Positions 1 to 7,152 of a stretch of 12,527 nucleotides of DNA are shown here, one piece after another. The DNA is taken from positions 1 to 12,527 of the forward strand of contig CABUMZ010000046.1 in NCBI GenBank assembly GCA_902492825.1. The letters are read 5' to 3'. The DNA is from an uncultured Collinsella sp. (lineage in GTDB: Bacteria > Actinomycetota > Coriobacteriia > Coriobacteriales > Coriobacteriaceae). Each line of letters begins with the position of its first letter. The first letter of the stretch is position 1. Under the pieces are notes generated by a model that saw only the letters and a list, made by a program, of their open reading frames with translations, did not search any database and was not told the origin of the DNA. A program made the position numbers and the translations under genes.

Positions 1-576
1 GACCGCGACGGCTTTGTGATGGGCGAGGGCGCCTGCGTGCTGGTGCTCGAGAGCATGGAACATGCGCAGGCGCGCGGTGCGCACATTTATGCCGAGGTCG
101 TGGGCTACGGCAACACCGATGATGCCTACCACATCACGAGCCCCGATCCCGAGGCTGCCGGCATTGCCCGTGCGATATCGCTGGCGGTGGCCGAGGGCGA
201 CGTCAAGCTTTCCGAGGGCCTCTACATCAATGCCCACGGCACCTCGACCAAGCTCAACGATTCGTCCGAGACGGCGGGCATCAAGCGAGCGCTCGGCGAG
301 GATGCGGCGCGCGCCGCACATGTCTCGTCGACCAAGTCGATGACGGGGCACATGATCGGTGCCACGGGTGCCATCGAGGTCATGGCCTGTGCCATGGCGC
401 TCGAGCAGGGCGTGGTGCCGCCGACCATTAACTACCACACGCCCGACCCCGCCTGCGATCTTGACTACACGCCCAACCGCGCGGTTCGCGCCGACCTTAC
501 CTGGGCGCTTTCGACCAACCTGGGCTTTGGCGGCCACAACGCTGCCATCGCGCTGCGTAGATATACGAGGAGCTAG
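1..576 (+). CDS. fabF: 3-oxoacyl-ACP synthase II (KAS II), C-terminal part; 5' end outside window
   Basis: FabF condenses malonyl-ACP with acyl-ACP in the elongation cycle of type II fatty-acid synthesis in the cytoplasm. The frame is open from base 1 and gives 191 residues; FabF is normally about 410, so roughly the first 220, including the catalytic cysteine, are missing. The fragment begins in the conserved RDGFVMGEG segment. Both catalytic histidines are visible: the NAHGTST motif (His codon 235-237) and the SMTGHMIGATG motif (His codon 349-351). The C-terminal NLGFGGHNAAI motif is also intact, so the visible part looks functional. The stop lies 3 nt before accB, whose Shine-Dalgarno sequence overlaps the end of fabF, so the two are co-transcribed. 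FabB is a close relative, but the neighbourhood favours FabF. Confidence 0.95.
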   Translation, partial: DRDGFVMGEGACVLVLESMEHAQARGAHIYAEVVGYGNTDDAYHITSPDPEAAGIARAISLAVAEGDVKLSEGLYINAHGTSTKLNDSSETAGIKRALGEDAARAAHVSSTKSMTGHMIGATGAIEVMACAMALEQGVVPPTINYHTPDPACDLDYTPNRAVRADLTWALSTNLGFGGHNAAIALRRYTRS

Positions 577-579
577 AGC

Positions 580-1056
580 ATGGATTCCAAAAGACTTGCC
601 GAGATAGCCGATGTTATGGAGGACCGCGGCCTCACGCGCGTGCGCGTTGAGGAGCCCGATGGCACTGCGGTCGAACTCGAGCGCGCGAGCACCGCGCAGC
701 CGGTTGCCGTGCCCATGCCTATGCCGGGTGCCGTGACTGCTCCGTCGGTGGCTCCTGTCGCCATGCCTGCCGCCGCACCAGAACCCGCCGCTCAGACACC
801 TGCCGCCGCACCGGAGCCCAAGGGCACCGAGGTGACCGCTCCCATGGTCGGCGTTTTCTATGCTGCCCCTGCGCCGGGCGACGAGCCGTTTGTGCACGTG
901 GGCTCCAAGGTCAAGGCCGGCGAGACCCTCTGCATTATCGAGGCCATGAAGGTTCTCAACGAGGTGACGGCAGAGGCGGATGGCGAGGTGCTCGAGATCT
1001 GCGTGGCCGACGGCGACCTCGTGGAGTTTGGCAGCTGCCTCATGAGGATCGGATAG
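580..1056 (+). CDS. accB: Biotin carboxyl carrier protein of acetyl-CoA carboxylase (BCCP)
   Basis: BCCP carries the biotin that shuttles CO2 between biotin carboxylase (AccC) and carboxyltransferase (AccDA) in the first committed step of fatty-acid synthesis. The 158-residue product has the usual layout: an N-terminal segment of about 35 residues, an Ala/Pro-rich linker (about 37-80), and a C-terminal biotinyl domain (about 84-158). The biotinylation motif is EAMKVLNEV, with the modified lysine at residue 124, and the APMVGVFY motif opens the domain. The length matches E. coli AccB (156). The ATG at 580 is preceded by AGGAG at 568-572 with a 7-nt gap. The next gene, fabZ, starts within about 10 nt of the stop. 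No irregularity is seen. Confidence 0.96.
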   Translation: MDSKRLAEIADVMEDRGLTRVRVEEPDGTAVELERASTAQPVAVPMPMPGAVTAPSVAPVAMPAAAPEPAAQTPAAAPEPKGTEVTAPMVGVFYAAPAPGDEPFVHVGSKVKAGETLCIIEAMKVLNEVTAEADGEVLEICVADGDLVEFGSCLMRIG

Positions 1057-1065
1057 GTGATATCC

Positions 1066-1488
1066 ATGAACAAAGAAGAGCTCAAGAAGCTGTTACCGCA
1101 TCGCGAGCCGATGCTTTTGCTCGACGAAGCCGAGCTGGTGGGCGACGAGGCCCACGGCAAGATCACGATTACGGGCGATGAGTACTTTTTGCAGGGACAT
1201 TTTCCGGGAAACCCGGTCGTCCCCGGCGTGATTCAGTGCGAGATGCTCGCCCAGAATTGCTGCGTGCTGCTGATGGGCGATGAGGAGGCGCGCGGCGCGA
1301 CGCCGTTCTACACGAGTCTGGACAAGGTGCGCTTTAAGCGTCCGGTGCGCCCAGGCGACACGGTGGATCTGGTGTGCTCCATCACGCGTGCGCGCGGGCC
1401 GTTCCGCTTTGCGACGGGTACTGCGAGCGTCAACGGTGAGGTTTGCTGCCGCGCCGATATGTCTTTTGCACTCATGCACGAAAGTTAA
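1066..1488 (+). CDS. fabZ: 3-hydroxyacyl-ACP dehydratase FabZ
   Basis: FabZ removes water from 3-hydroxyacyl-ACP to give trans-2-enoyl-ACP in each elongation round. The 140-residue hot-dog fold protein opens with the family motif LPHREPMLLLD. The catalytic pair is His45 in GHFPGNPVVPGV and Glu59 in IQCEMLAQ, 14 residues apart as in E. coli FabZ (His54/Glu68). A GTG at 1057 is also in frame. I chose ATG 1066 because AGGTGAT at 1055-1061, which matches the 3' part of the Shine-Dalgarno consensus, lies 4 nt before it, and because the protein then starts close to the conserved motif. The gene sits between accB and accC, 9 nt and 10 nt away, in the same operon. FabA is unlikely given the lengths and motifs. 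Confidence 0.94.
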   Translation: MNKEELKKLLPHREPMLLLDEAELVGDEAHGKITITGDEYFLQGHFPGNPVVPGVIQCEMLAQNCCVLLMGDEEARGATPFYTSLDKVRFKRPVRPGDTVDLVCSITRARGPFRFATGTASVNGEVCCRADMSFALMHES

Positions 1489-1498
1489 GGAAGGCTTC

Positions 1499-2842
1499 AT
1501 GTTCGACAAAGTGCTCATCGCCAACCGCGGCGAAGTTGCGGTCCGTGTTATCCGCGCGTGCCGCGATATGGGCATCAAGACCGTCGCCGTCTACTCCACG
1601 GCCGATGCGGACGCGCTGCACGTGCAGCTTGCCGACGAGGCGTATTGCATCGGCGGCCCGCGTCTTGCCGAGAGCTACCTCAACGACGATGCCGTGCTCA
1701 CCTGTGCCGTGAAGTCGGGGGCAAAGGCGATCCATCCTGGCTACGGCTTCTTTTCCGAGAAGGCGAGCTTCGTGCGCGACTGCGACAAGTACGGTCTGGC
1801 GTTTGTCGGTCCCTCGGCTGAGGTCATCGACAGCATGGGCGACAAGGACGCCGCACGCCGAACGGCCGCTGCTGCGGGCGTGCCCATCGTGCCGGGCTGC
1901 GATTTGCTCAAAAGTCCCGAGGAGGCAACGGCCGAGGCCGGGCGCATTGGCTGCCCCGTGCTCATTAAGGCGCGTGCCGGCGGTGGCGGTCGCGGCATTC
2001 GCAAGGTCGAACGCGTGGAAGATGCGGCAAAGGCGTTCATCGAGGCGCGTGCCGAGGGTGAGGCCGTTTTTGGTGACGGCGAGTGCTACATGGAGAAGTT
2101 CGTCGCGCCGGCGCACCACGTTGAGGTGCAGATTATGGCCGATAAGCAGGGCCATGTGTTTTCGCTCGGCGAGCGCGAGTGCTCGGTGCAGCGTCGCAAC
2201 CAAAAGCTGATCGAGGAGAGCCCCGCGCCGTGCCTCGACGGACGCGATGATATTCGCGCGCGCATGCACAAGGCCGCGCGCGACCTGGCTCGTGCCGTCG
2301 GCTACGAGGGGGCCGGCACCATCGAGTTTTTGTACTCGGACGACGGCAATTTCTACTTTATGGAAATGAACACGCGCTTGCAGGTGGAGCATCCGGTTAC
2401 GGAGTTTGTGACCGATACCGATCTGGTCAAGTGGCAGCTGCGCGTGGCGGCCGGCCAGCCTCTGCCCTTTGAGCAGGAGGACGTGCCGGTCCGCAACCAC
2501 GCCATGGAGTGCCGCATCAATGCCGAAACGCCGGACTTTCTGCCGTCATGCGGAACGGTCACCGCGTTGCGTGTGCCGGGTGGTCCGCGCGTGCGCTGGG
2601 ATTCCGCCATGTTTACCGGTGCGAAAGTTCCGCCGTACTACGACTCCATGCTCGGCAAGCTCATCGTGTGTGCGCCCACGCGTGACGGCGCCATTCGCAA
2701 GATGCGCTCGGCCCTGGGCGAGCTCGTGATTGAGGGCGTGAGCGAAAACAGCGAGCTTCAGCTCGACGTGCTGGCAAACGACGAGTTCTTGTCGGGCATG
2801 TATCACACCGATCTGATGGGGCATCTCTATGCTGATGAATAG
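1499..2842 (+). CDS. accC: Biotin carboxylase subunit of acetyl-CoA carboxylase
   Basis: AccC uses ATP and bicarbonate to carboxylate the biotin on BCCP. The 447-residue length matches E. coli AccC (449). The N-terminal domain begins FDKVLIANRGEVAVRVIRA. The ATP-grasp domain has the glycine loop at G161-G164 (AGGGGRGIR), then HHVEVQIMAD and the GERECSVQRRNQKLIEESP segment. The MEMNTRLQVEHPVTE motif holds E289, N291, R293 and E297, equivalent to metal and substrate residues of the E. coli enzyme shifted by one. The ATG at 1499 follows AAGGAAGG (1487-1494). The frame is open upstream to 1280, but that stretch overlaps fabZ and resembles nothing. The 3' end overlaps the start of accDA, suggesting translational coupling. 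Pyruvate carboxylase and propionyl-CoA carboxylase are related, but the length and neighbours indicate AccC. Confidence 0.97.
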   Translation: MFDKVLIANRGEVAVRVIRACRDMGIKTVAVYSTADADALHVQLADEAYCIGGPRLAESYLNDDAVLTCAVKSGAKAIHPGYGFFSEKASFVRDCDKYGLAFVGPSAEVIDSMGDKDAARRTAAAAGVPIVPGCDLLKSPEEATAEAGRIGCPVLIKARAGGGGRGIRKVERVEDAAKAFIEARAEGEAVFGDGECYMEKFVAPAHHVEVQIMADKQGHVFSLGERECSVQRRNQKLIEESPAPCLDGRDDIRARMHKAARDLARAVGYEGAGTIEFLYSDDGNFYFMEMNTRLQVEHPVTEFVTDTDLVKWQLRVAAGQPLPFEQEDVPVRNHAMECRINAETPDFLPSCGTVTALRVPGGPRVRWDSAMFTGAKVPPYYDSMLGKLIVCAPTRDGAIRKMRSALGELVIEGVSENSELQLDVLANDEFLSGMYHTDLMGHLYADE

Positions 2843-4553
2843 AAAAGCGAAGACGGTCAACGTCCTTGAGGGGCCGATAACCGAGTCGTGCGCCGAGTTT
2901 CCCGCGCGCCACGTGTTTATCAAGTGCCCGGAGTGCCGCCGTGTGATCGATGAGACACGCCTGCACGACAACCTCGAGGTCTGCCCTCGTTGCGGCAAAC
3001 ACTTTCGCGTGAGCGGTCGCGCGCGCATGCGCATGACGGTCGACGAGGGCACGTTTGAGGAATGGGATGCCAATCTGGTGTCGGAGGACTTCCTCTCGTT
3101 TCCCGGCTATGCCGACAAGCTCAAGAGCGCGGGCGAGCGTTCGGGCGAGCGAGATGCCGTTGTGTGCGGCAGGGGCAAAATCCGCGGCTGCGATACGGCA
3201 CTCTTCTTTATGGATGCCAACTTTATGATGGGCTCGATGGGCTCCGTGGTGGGCGAGAAGATCTGTCGCACATTTGAGCGTGCGACCGAGCTGGGATTGA
3301 CAGTTGTCGGCTTTACCGTTTCGGGCGGTGCGCGCATGCAAGAGGGCGTGACATCGCTTATGCAGATGGCCAAGATTTCTGCGGCGGTTAGGCGCCACAG
3401 CGAGGCGGGCGGTCTGTATATCACGGTGCTCACCGATCCTACGACCGGAGGCGTAACCGCGAGCTTCGCCATGGAGGGCGACATTATCCTGGCCGAGCCC
3501 GATGCCCTGACGGCATTTGCCGGCCCGCGCGTGATCGAGCAGAACATGCACAAGCGTCTGCCCAAGGGATTCCAGCGTTCCGAGTTTTTGCTGGAGCACG
3601 GCTTTTGCGATGCCGTTGTTCCGCGTGGTGAGATTGCGCTCACGGTAGGCGAGCTGCTGGCGCTGCACGAAGGGCACGCGCCCGGCCTGGGGGCGCCACA
3701 TGAGATCGTGCATGCGGGTCGCCGCGGCAAAAAGCTGGGACACTTGTTTAAGCGCTCGACGGCACCAAAAACCGCGCTCGAGATTGTTAAGCAGACCCGC
3801 TCGGCAGATCGCGCCACGGCGGGTGAGATGATCTCGCTGGGCCTGGATGGATTTGTGGAGCTGCACGGCGACCGCTACTTTGGCGACGATGCTGCCGTGG
3901 TGGGCGGCATCGGCTGGAAAGACGGGCGGCCCGTGACGGTTATCGCCATCGAGCGCGGTACCACGACCAAAGAGCGCATGCGTCGCAACTTTGGTATGGC
4001 ACATCCCGAGGGCTACCGCAAGGCACGTCGCCTGATGCACCAAGCCGAGAAATTTGGCCGGCCGGTTCTGTGCCTGGTTGATACTTCGGGCGCGTTTTGC
4101 GGCATCGGTGCCGAGGAGCGCGGCCAGGGCGAGGCGATTGCCCAGAATCTCATGGAGATGAGCGGCCTTAAGACGCCGATTGTCTCGGTGGTGACAGGCG
4201 AGGGCGGCTCTGGTGGCGCGCTGGCGCTGTCCGTGGCCGACCGCATCCTGATGCTCTCGAGCTCGGCCTATTCGGTCGTGAGCCCCGAGGCCTGTGCGTC
4301 GATCCTGTGGAAGGATACCGAGCGCGCGAATGAGGCCGCTGAGGCGCTTAAGCTCACGGCCCCCGATCTGCTGGCGCTCGGCATCATCGACGGCATCGTT
4401 GACGATAGGGGCCTGTCGCATGAGGAGATCGCCGGCGCCGTCATATCCTCGGCATTTGATGCCTTCGATACGCTTGGGCAGCTCGACGACGCGACCCTCA
4501 CAAACCTCCGCTACGAAAAGTACCGCGCAATCGGTCGGTACCGCACGATGTGA
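2829..4553 (+). CDS. accDA: Acetyl-CoA carboxylase carboxyltransferase, fused beta and alpha subunits
   Basis: This 574-residue protein joins AccD (beta) and AccA (alpha), which together transfer the carboxyl group from carboxybiotin to acetyl-CoA to form malonyl-CoA. The AccD half (about 1-285) has a zinc ribbon with Cys33, Cys36, Cys52 and Cys55, the SGGARMQEG motif from residue 165, and PTTGGVTASFAMEGD. The AccA half (about 300-574) has ELHGDRYFGDD from residue 344, TKERMRRNFGMAHPEGYRKA, and the GEGGSGGALA oxyanion motif from residue 457. At 418-425 the usual DTPGAYPG reads DTSGAFCG, a difference from E. coli AccA. The ATG at 2829 overlaps the accC stop by 14 nt and follows GGGG at 2818-2821; ATG 2835 is also possible. 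The fusion fixes beta and alpha at equal amounts. The stop codon lies inside the left arm of a palindromic repeat. Confidence 0.95.
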   Translation: MLMNRKAKTVNVLEGPITESCAEFPARHVFIKCPECRRVIDETRLHDNLEVCPRCGKHFRVSGRARMRMTVDEGTFEEWDANLVSEDFLSFPGYADKLKSAGERSGERDAVVCGRGKIRGCDTALFFMDANFMMGSMGSVVGEKICRTFERATELGLTVVGFTVSGGARMQEGVTSLMQMAKISAAVRRHSEAGGLYITVLTDPTTGGVTASFAMEGDIILAEPDALTAFAGPRVIEQNMHKRLPKGFQRSEFLLEHGFCDAVVPRGEIALTVGELLALHEGHAPGLGAPHEIVHAGRRGKKLGHLFKRSTAPKTALEIVKQTRSADRATAGEMISLGLDGFVELHGDRYFGDDAAVVGGIGWKDGRPVTVIAIERGTTTKERMRRNFGMAHPEGYRKARRLMHQAEKFGRPVLCLVDTSGAFCGIGAEERGQGEAIAQNLMEMSGLKTPIVSVVTGEGGSGGALALSVADRILMLSSSAYSVVSPEACASILWKDTERANEAAEALKLTAPDLLALGIIDGIVDDRGLSHEEIAGAVISSAFDAFDTLGQLDDATLTNLRYEKYRAIGRYRTM

Positions 4554-4588
4554 CAAAGGGACAGCCCGCATGTCACATTGGGAAAGGC
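4549..4588 (+). repeat. Palindromic repeat, copy A, filling the accDA-EIIC gap
   Basis: The stem is TGTGACA (4549-4555) pairing with TGTCACA (4571-4577), plus an inner GGG (4558-4560) and CCC (4565-4567) around an ACAG loop. A third TGTCACA stands at 4595-4601. The left arm contains the accDA stop codon, and the bases after the palindrome provide the ribosome-binding site of the next gene. A diverged copy lies at 5816-5850, just downstream of the same gene. No T-run follows, so it does not look like an intrinsic terminator. The role is unknown; it may be a dispersed genomic repeat or an attenuating hairpin. Confidence 0.7.
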
Positions 4589-4593
4589 GTTCC

Positions 4594-5808
4594 ATGTCAC
4601 AAGTTTCTAACACCTCGTTTACAACGACGGTTTCATCAAACGCCATGGCCGTGGTGGACTATCTGTCCAAAAGCATGATGTCGGCGCTGCCGTTTATTGT
4701 CTGCGCGGCATTGTTCCGCACCGTCGCCGTCATTATGGGCGAAGGCATGCTGGGCCTGTGGTCTGCCGATTCCGAAATCTATCGCCTGTTCTACAGTTGG
4801 CTCTATAACGCCGGCTACTACTTTTTGCCCATTTATCTTGGGTGGGCCGCCGCCCGCCAGCTCGGTTGCTCGGAGCAGTTGGGCATGATGTTGGGCGGCG
4901 TATTGATTGCGCCCGACCTGCTTAAGCTCGTCGATGCCGCATCGACGACGGGGGCATCGATGACTTCCGTGTATGGTCTGCTTCCCGCGCCGGTCAACGA
5001 TTACACGACAACTGTTATTCCGGTTCTCATTTCGGTGCCCGTGCTATGGCGAGTGGAGTGTTTCTTTCAGCGCGTTATCCCTAAGGCCGTGACGTTTTCG
5101 TTCGTTCCGTTTGCAACCATGCTTGTCATGGTTCCGGTTTCGCTGTGTATTACGGCGCCGGCGGGCAGCTATCTAGGCATGCTGTTGGGCCAGCTTATGT
5201 TTATGCTTGGCAATTCCGGTGGCATCGTGTCGCTGCTCACGCTCATGGGGCTTGCCGCCAGCTGGGAGTTCCTTAAGATCGCGGGCGTCAGCAACGTCGT
5301 CCTATCGCTCGCCTATGCGCAGTTTATGAGTGTGGGAACGGATTCGTGCATTCTGATCGCCGCGACGATGGCAACGTTCGCCGTTTGGGGCATGCCCTTT
5401 GGCGCGTCGCTTCGCGTTGCGGATAAGGACGAGAAGGCGCTCATGCTGGGCTATTCAATCTCGGGTGTTCTTGGCGGCGTAAGCGAGCCGGCGCTGTACG
5501 GTTGCGGCTTTAAATATGGCAGGTGCCTGACGTGCATGGCCATTGGCGGCGCCGTCGGAGGCCTTGTTGCGGCCGTGGGCCACGTTACGGCCTATACCAT
5601 CGGCATGACGAATGTCCTCATGGTCATTGGCTTTGCCACGGGCGGCATCTCGAACCTGCTGTGGTGCTGCGCCGCCGGCGGTGTGGCATTTGCGGTGTCT
5701 GCGGCGCTGAGCTACTGCTTTGGCGTGGTGCCGGCGAAGGGGCAGGCGACAGAAGACGGGGCCGATTCGCGCGAAACCTCGAAGAGCACGGCCGAAGCAA
5801 GCGCATAA
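4594..5808 (+). CDS. PTS EIIC membrane subunit, glucose/beta-glucoside superfamily, stand-alone
   Basis: This 404-residue integral membrane protein is the sugar-translocating IIC domain of a phosphotransferase system. Family features are the N-terminal MMSALPFIVCAALFRTVAVIMG helix, the IPVLISVPVLWRVE segment with the following IPKAV...FVPFATMLVMVPVSL helix, and GVSEPALYG at 295-303 (Glu298), the counterpart of the GITEPALYG motif of beta-glucoside EIIC proteins. About ten hydrophobic segments are visible, followed by a polar, charged tail of about 30 residues. There is no EIIB domain with a phospho-cysteine and no EIIA domain, and no neighbour encodes them, so it must borrow them in trans or have another role. 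The sugar cannot be read from sequence. ATG 4594 is chosen over in-frame ATG 4570 because GGAAAGG (4581-4587) is 6 nt upstream. It lies 40 nt after accDA and may be read through from the fatty-acid operon. A strong terminator follows. Confidence 0.85.
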   Translation: MSQVSNTSFTTTVSSNAMAVVDYLSKSMMSALPFIVCAALFRTVAVIMGEGMLGLWSADSEIYRLFYSWLYNAGYYFLPIYLGWAAARQLGCSEQLGMMLGGVLIAPDLLKLVDAASTTGASMTSVYGLLPAPVNDYTTTVIPVLISVPVLWRVECFFQRVIPKAVTFSFVPFATMLVMVPVSLCITAPAGSYLGMLLGQLMFMLGNSGGIVSLLTLMGLAASWEFLKIAGVSNVVLSLAYAQFMSVGTDSCILIAATMATFAVWGMPFGASLRVADKDEKALMLGYSISGVLGGVSEPALYGCGFKYGRCLTCMAIGGAVGGLVAAVGHVTAYTIGMTNVLMVIGFATGGISNLLWCCAAGGVAFAVSAALSYCFGVVPAKGQATEDGADSRETSKSTAEASA

Positions 5809-5815
5809 ATCGATC

Positions 5816-5850
5816 GACAAAGGGGCAGTCCCGCATGGCACATTCCAAGG
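5816..5850 (+). repeat. Palindromic repeat, copy B, downstream of the EIIC gene
   Basis: This matches copy A over about 35 bases: GACAAAGGG, then a purine difference, CAG, an inserted T, then CCCGCATG, one substitution, and CACATT. The inner GGG/CCC pairing is kept, but the outer arm has decayed (TGTC has become TGGC). It touches the left arm of the terminator at 5847. The two copies bracket the orphan EIIC gene exactly. Confidence 0.6.
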
Positions 5851-5879
5851 TCGTGGCCCGTGTGGGTTGCGGCCTTTTT
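5847..5879 (+). terminator. Intrinsic terminator after the EIIC gene
   Basis: The arms AAGGTCGTGGCCC (5847-5859) and GGGTTGCGGCCTT (5864-5876) form an uninterrupted 13-bp RNA stem, including four G-U pairs, closed by the 4-nt loop GTGT. The T-run at 5875-5879 follows directly. It lies 39 nt after the EIIC stop and should end the fatty-acid/EIIC transcript. Confidence 0.8.
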
Positions 5880-5906
5880 GTATCTGTGGGGCAAAGTGGC
5901 TACACT
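5878..5906 (+). promoter_or_regulatory. Candidate sigma70-type promoter for the cation exporter gene
   Basis: A -35-like TTGTAT at 5878-5883 and a -10-like TACACT at 5901-5906 are separated by 17 bp. A second -10-like TACAAT overlaps at 5906-5911. The -35 box begins in the T-run of the preceding terminator. Transcription would start about 40 nt before the ATG at 5959. Confidence 0.5.
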
Positions 5907-5958
5907 ACAATCCGTTTGAGCAATAGATATATAGGTAGTACCGTGGGAGCGGATGTAG

Positions 5959-7113
5959 ATGGTCGAGTGGATTGTTAAGCGTGCGCAGGGCGACCGTGCG
6001 CGCGTGGGCACGTTGACGGGCGTGGTGTGTATTCTCGCCAATGTGGCACTATGCGCTGCGAAGGGCGTAATTGGCGTGCTGTCGGGATCGGTTTCGATTG
6101 TGGCGGACGCCATGAATAATCTGTCCGATGCTAGCTCGAACATCGTGAGCGTGCTTGGCTTTAAGCTGGCGGGCAAGCCAGCAGACCCCGAGCATCCTTA
6201 CGGTCATGGCCGCTACGAGTATCTCTCGGGTCTGGTTGTGGCGGCGCTCGTGCTGCTTATTGGCATCGAACTGGTGAAGTCCTCGGTGGAGCGTATCGTC
6301 AACCCGGAGCCTGTCGAGTTCTCGCTTGCCCTGGTGGCAGTCCTGGCACTTTCGATGGTTGTAAAGCTGTGGATGGCGGCCCTCAACCAAAAGCTCGGTG
6401 ACCGCATTGAGTCCGAGACGTTGCATGCGACCGCTCAGGATTCCAAAAACGATGTCCTAGCCACGGGCGCCGTGCTGGCGTGCGCAATTGTTTCCCAGGT
6501 GACGCATATCAATCTTGACGCATGGGTCGGCCTTGCCGTTGGCGCCTATATCGGCTGGAGCGGTTTTGAGCTCATTCAGGATACGGTGAGCCCGCTTTTG
6601 GGCCAGGCGCCCGATCCCAAGCTGGTCAAACATATCCGAGACAAGATCATGAGCTACCCCGGCGTTTTGGGCGTCCACGACCTTATGGTTCACGATTACG
6701 GTCCGGGCAGGAAGTTTGCAAGTGCGCACGCCGAGATGGCGGCCGAGGCCAGCCCGCTGGAAAGTCACGACACGCTCGATAACATCGAGCAGTCGTTTAG
6801 GAACGAAGACGGTATGATCGTCACGCTCCATTACGACCCCATCGTGACCGACGATCCAAAGGTGGCGAGCATGCGTTTGCGCATTAACGCCATGGCCCAG
6901 GAGATTGATAGCCGCCTCTCGATCCACGACTTGCGTTGCGTACCGGGCCCCACGCACACCAATGTGATCTTTGACTGCGTGCGTCCCTCGGATCTGCAGA
7001 TGAGTGCCGAAGACTTAAAGCACGCGCTGGCACAACGGGTCGAATCGGAATATCCCAAGTCGATTGCCAAGATTACGATCGACGAAGACTACGTAGGGCA
7101 TACCCACGAGTAG
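5959..7113 (+). CDS. Cation diffusion facilitator (CDF) metal exporter, MntE-like metal site
   Basis: CDF proteins export divalent metals (Mn, Fe, Zn, Co) across the cytoplasmic membrane in exchange for protons. The 384-residue protein has the six-helix membrane domain in about the first 210 residues and a soluble metal-binding domain after it. Helix 2 carries ADAMNNLSDASSN, giving Asn53 and Asp57 at the positions of the YiiP DxxxD pair. Helix 5 carries Asp161 and Asp165 (HATAQDSKNDV). The transport site is therefore N-D-D-D, the pattern I recall for the manganese exporter MntE of Streptococcus pneumoniae, rather than the HD-DD pattern of zinc exporters. HPYGHGRYEY (79-88) and VHDLMVHDYGPGRKFASAH are further family motifs. 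The C-terminal part is about 90 residues longer than in YiiP (300). GGGAG (5945-5949) lies 9 nt before the ATG. Manganese export is an inference. Confidence 0.9.
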   Translation: MVEWIVKRAQGDRARVGTLTGVVCILANVALCAAKGVIGVLSGSVSIVADAMNNLSDASSNIVSVLGFKLAGKPADPEHPYGHGRYEYLSGLVVAALVLLIGIELVKSSVERIVNPEPVEFSLALVAVLALSMVVKLWMAALNQKLGDRIESETLHATAQDSKNDVLATGAVLACAIVSQVTHINLDAWVGLAVGAYIGWSGFELIQDTVSPLLGQAPDPKLVKHIRDKIMSYPGVLGVHDLMVHDYGPGRKFASAHAEMAAEASPLESHDTLDNIEQSFRNEDGMIVTLHYDPIVTDDPKVASMRLRINAMAQEIDSRLSIHDLRCVPGPTHTNVIFDCVRPSDLQMSAEDLKHALAQRVESEYPKSIAKITIDEDYVGHTHE

Positions 7114-7152
7114 GGCTGTGCCGGCAAAGCAAGTTATACAGAAGAGGAGAGC

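Noticed and set aside
1280..1498. N-terminal extension of AccC
   Set aside because: The frame is open here but overlaps fabZ, encodes Arg/Ala-rich sequence typical of a shadow frame, and the AccC family starts at the ATG at 1499.
4549..4577. TGTGA...TCACA resembling a CRP-family operator
   Set aside because: The half sites are 19 bases apart instead of 6, so this does not fit a CRP/FNR site; the pairing fits a repeat palindrome better.
4570..4593. Earlier EIIC start at ATG 4570
   Set aside because: It would add MSHWERRS, unlike the family, and its ATG lies in the repeat palindrome; ATG 4594 has a better-placed ribosome-binding site. It cannot be fully excluded.
2661..4646. A very long antisense open frame (about 660 codons) opposite accDA
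   Set aside because: It mirrors the strong third-position GC bias of accDA, has no recognisable motifs or ribosome-binding site, and the + strand gene is certain. Similar antisense frames lie opposite the other genes.
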